A program made the position numbers and the translations under genes. A model generated the notes under the pieces. The model was not told the DNA's origin. It ran no database searches and saw only the letters and a program-made list of their open reading frames with translations. Of a stretch of DNA of 7,268 nucleotides, positions 6,475 to 7,268 are shown in pieces. Location of the stretch: assembly GCA_041164265.1 (NCBI GenBank), contig JBEAPR010000021.1, positions 1-7,268 of the forward strand. Reading direction: 5' to 3'. The number at the start of each line of letters is the position of its first letter. Within the stretch, counting starts at the first letter, position 1. The DNA comes from CALAZP01 sp041164265. GTDB taxonomy: Bacteria; Bacteroidota; Bacteroidia; Chitinophagales; Saprospiraceae.

Positions 6475-7268
6475 AAGGACCCGTTTATTATTAATATTGC
6501 TTTCTGTAGCGGGTTTAAGTTATTGGATAGTATCTCAGGTAGAAAATAAAAGTGAAGGAGGTTCAATGAATCAATTGTCCGCAGAGAGAAATTTTGCAGT
6601 TCCAAATATAGAAGAGGTAGCTAAAGTATTTTTAGCAGATAGGAAAGGCAATACTACGCTCTTACTTAAGCAAAAAGACAAATGGTTGGTTAATGACCGC
6701 TACAAAGCTAATCCCAATACCATCGAGAATTTGCTCAATACTATTCAAAAGATTGAAATCAAATACAAACCACCCAAAGCAGCTGTAAACCAGATGCTCA
6801 CTAACTTAGCAACTGAAGGTATTAAGGTCATGGTGTATGATGAAAGGGATAGATTGCTTAAGTCTTATTATGTTGGTGGTGCTACGGGGGATGAATTGGG
6901 GACTTTCATTATAATGGAAGGGTATGAAGAACCATATGTAGGGCATCTACCAGGTTGGACTGGAAATATTCGCTTTAGATTTAATTTGACGGGAGAAGAT
7001 TGGAGAGACAAAACTGTTTTTGAGTATCCATTGGGAACTATCCATAAATTGAGTATTGACTATCCGAATCAACCTCAACACTCCTTCAGCCTGGAGAAAA
7101 GAGGAAGAGATTATTTCCTGAATAGGCCTACTGACAAACTTGTACAAAAGGCGGTTTTAGTTAATCAGGGACTAGTAGAACGATACTTAAAAGCATTTGA
7201 AAAAATGGGTGCTGAGGCCTTTGAGAATAATAATCTTAGAAAGGATTCGATTATAGAGCAAATCCCAT
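6467..7268 (+). CDS. DUF4340-family membrane-anchored protein (3' end beyond window)
   Basis: The function is not known. The frame runs open from ATG 6467 to the window end, giving 267 complete codons. Residues 1-5 are basic (MDKRTR), followed by one hydrophobic segment (about 7-22) without a lipobox, so it is most likely an N-terminal anchor with the rest in the periplasm. The soluble part has two similar units: VAKVFLADRKG...LLLKQKDKWLVN (51-76) with a following helix rich in Asn and Ile/Leu, and IHKLSIDYPNQ...FSLEKRGRDYFLN (192-219) with a helix ending at about 252. A central segment (GGATGDELGTFII, EEPYVGHLPGW) separates them. DUF4340 proteins commonly follow GldG-type genes, which supports the assignment. 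The ATG overlaps the gldG stop by 8 nt (ATGGATAA) in another frame, so translation is probably coupled. A role as an accessory subunit of the GldAFG transporter is inferred from context only. Confidence 0.85.
   Translation, partial: MDKRTRLLLILLSVAGLSYWIVSQVENKSEGGSMNQLSAERNFAVPNIEEVAKVFLADRKGNTTLLLKQKDKWLVNDRYKANPNTIENLLNTIQKIEIKYKPPKAAVNQMLTNLATEGIKVMVYDERDRLLKSYYVGGATGDELGTFIIMEGYEEPYVGHLPGWTGNIRFRFNLTGEDWRDKTVFEYPLGTIHKLSIDYPNQPQHSFSLEKRGRDYFLNRPTDKLVQKAVLVNQGLVERYLKAFEKMGAEAFENNNLRKDSIIEQIP

Noticed and set aside
6345..6605. Minus-strand open frame of 86 codons
   Set aside because: It is antisense to the 3' end of gldG and the start of the DUF4340 gene and shows no domain.
6947..7147. 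Minus-strand open frame of 66 codons
   Set aside because: It is antisense to the DUF4340 gene and has no supporting features.

Overview
The window is a piece of a Bacteroidota genome. The evidence is a large SusC/RagA-type TonB-dependent receptor on the minus strand and, divergent from it, a plus-strand gldA-gldF-gldG cluster. Both are hallmarks of this phylum. The DNA is AT-rich, with AT-rich translation starts and no consistent Shine-Dalgarno spacing, which also fits. I cannot name a class or genus from the sequence.

Positions 1-2952 (minus strand) hold the first 984 residues of the SusC/RagA-like outer-membrane receptor. The reading frame is open through position 1, so the last barrel strands, and any susD partner, lie outside the window. 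A 164-bp intergenic region (2953-3116) separates this gene from the divergent plus-strand cluster. It contains several dyad symmetries that could be operator sites.

Positions 3117-7268 (plus strand) hold four tightly packed genes. They are an ABC ATPase (GldA-like, 3117-4019), an ABC-2-type permease (GldF-like, 4026-4757), a membrane-anchored auxiliary protein with a GIFT-type domain (GldG-like, 4786-6474) and a DUF4340 membrane-anchored protein (6467 to beyond the window end). Gaps are 6 nt and 28 nt, then an 8-nt overlap, with no terminator-like hairpin between genes, so they are probably one operon. The likely assembly is a GldA ATPase dimer driving GldF. GldG would be anchored by one transmembrane segment at each end with its bulk in the periplasm, and the DUF4340 protein would be a further periplasm-facing subunit. 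In Flavobacterium johnsoniae GldA, GldF and GldG are associated with gliding motility, but the transported substrate is unknown, and related four-gene sets occur in bacteria that do not glide. The name 'Gld' therefore denotes family membership here, not proof of motility.

No tRNA, rRNA, CRISPR array, insertion sequence or convincing terminator was seen. The window looks like ordinary chromosomal sequence for the phylum. The least characterised parts are the DUF4340 subunit and the dyad-rich divergent promoter region.
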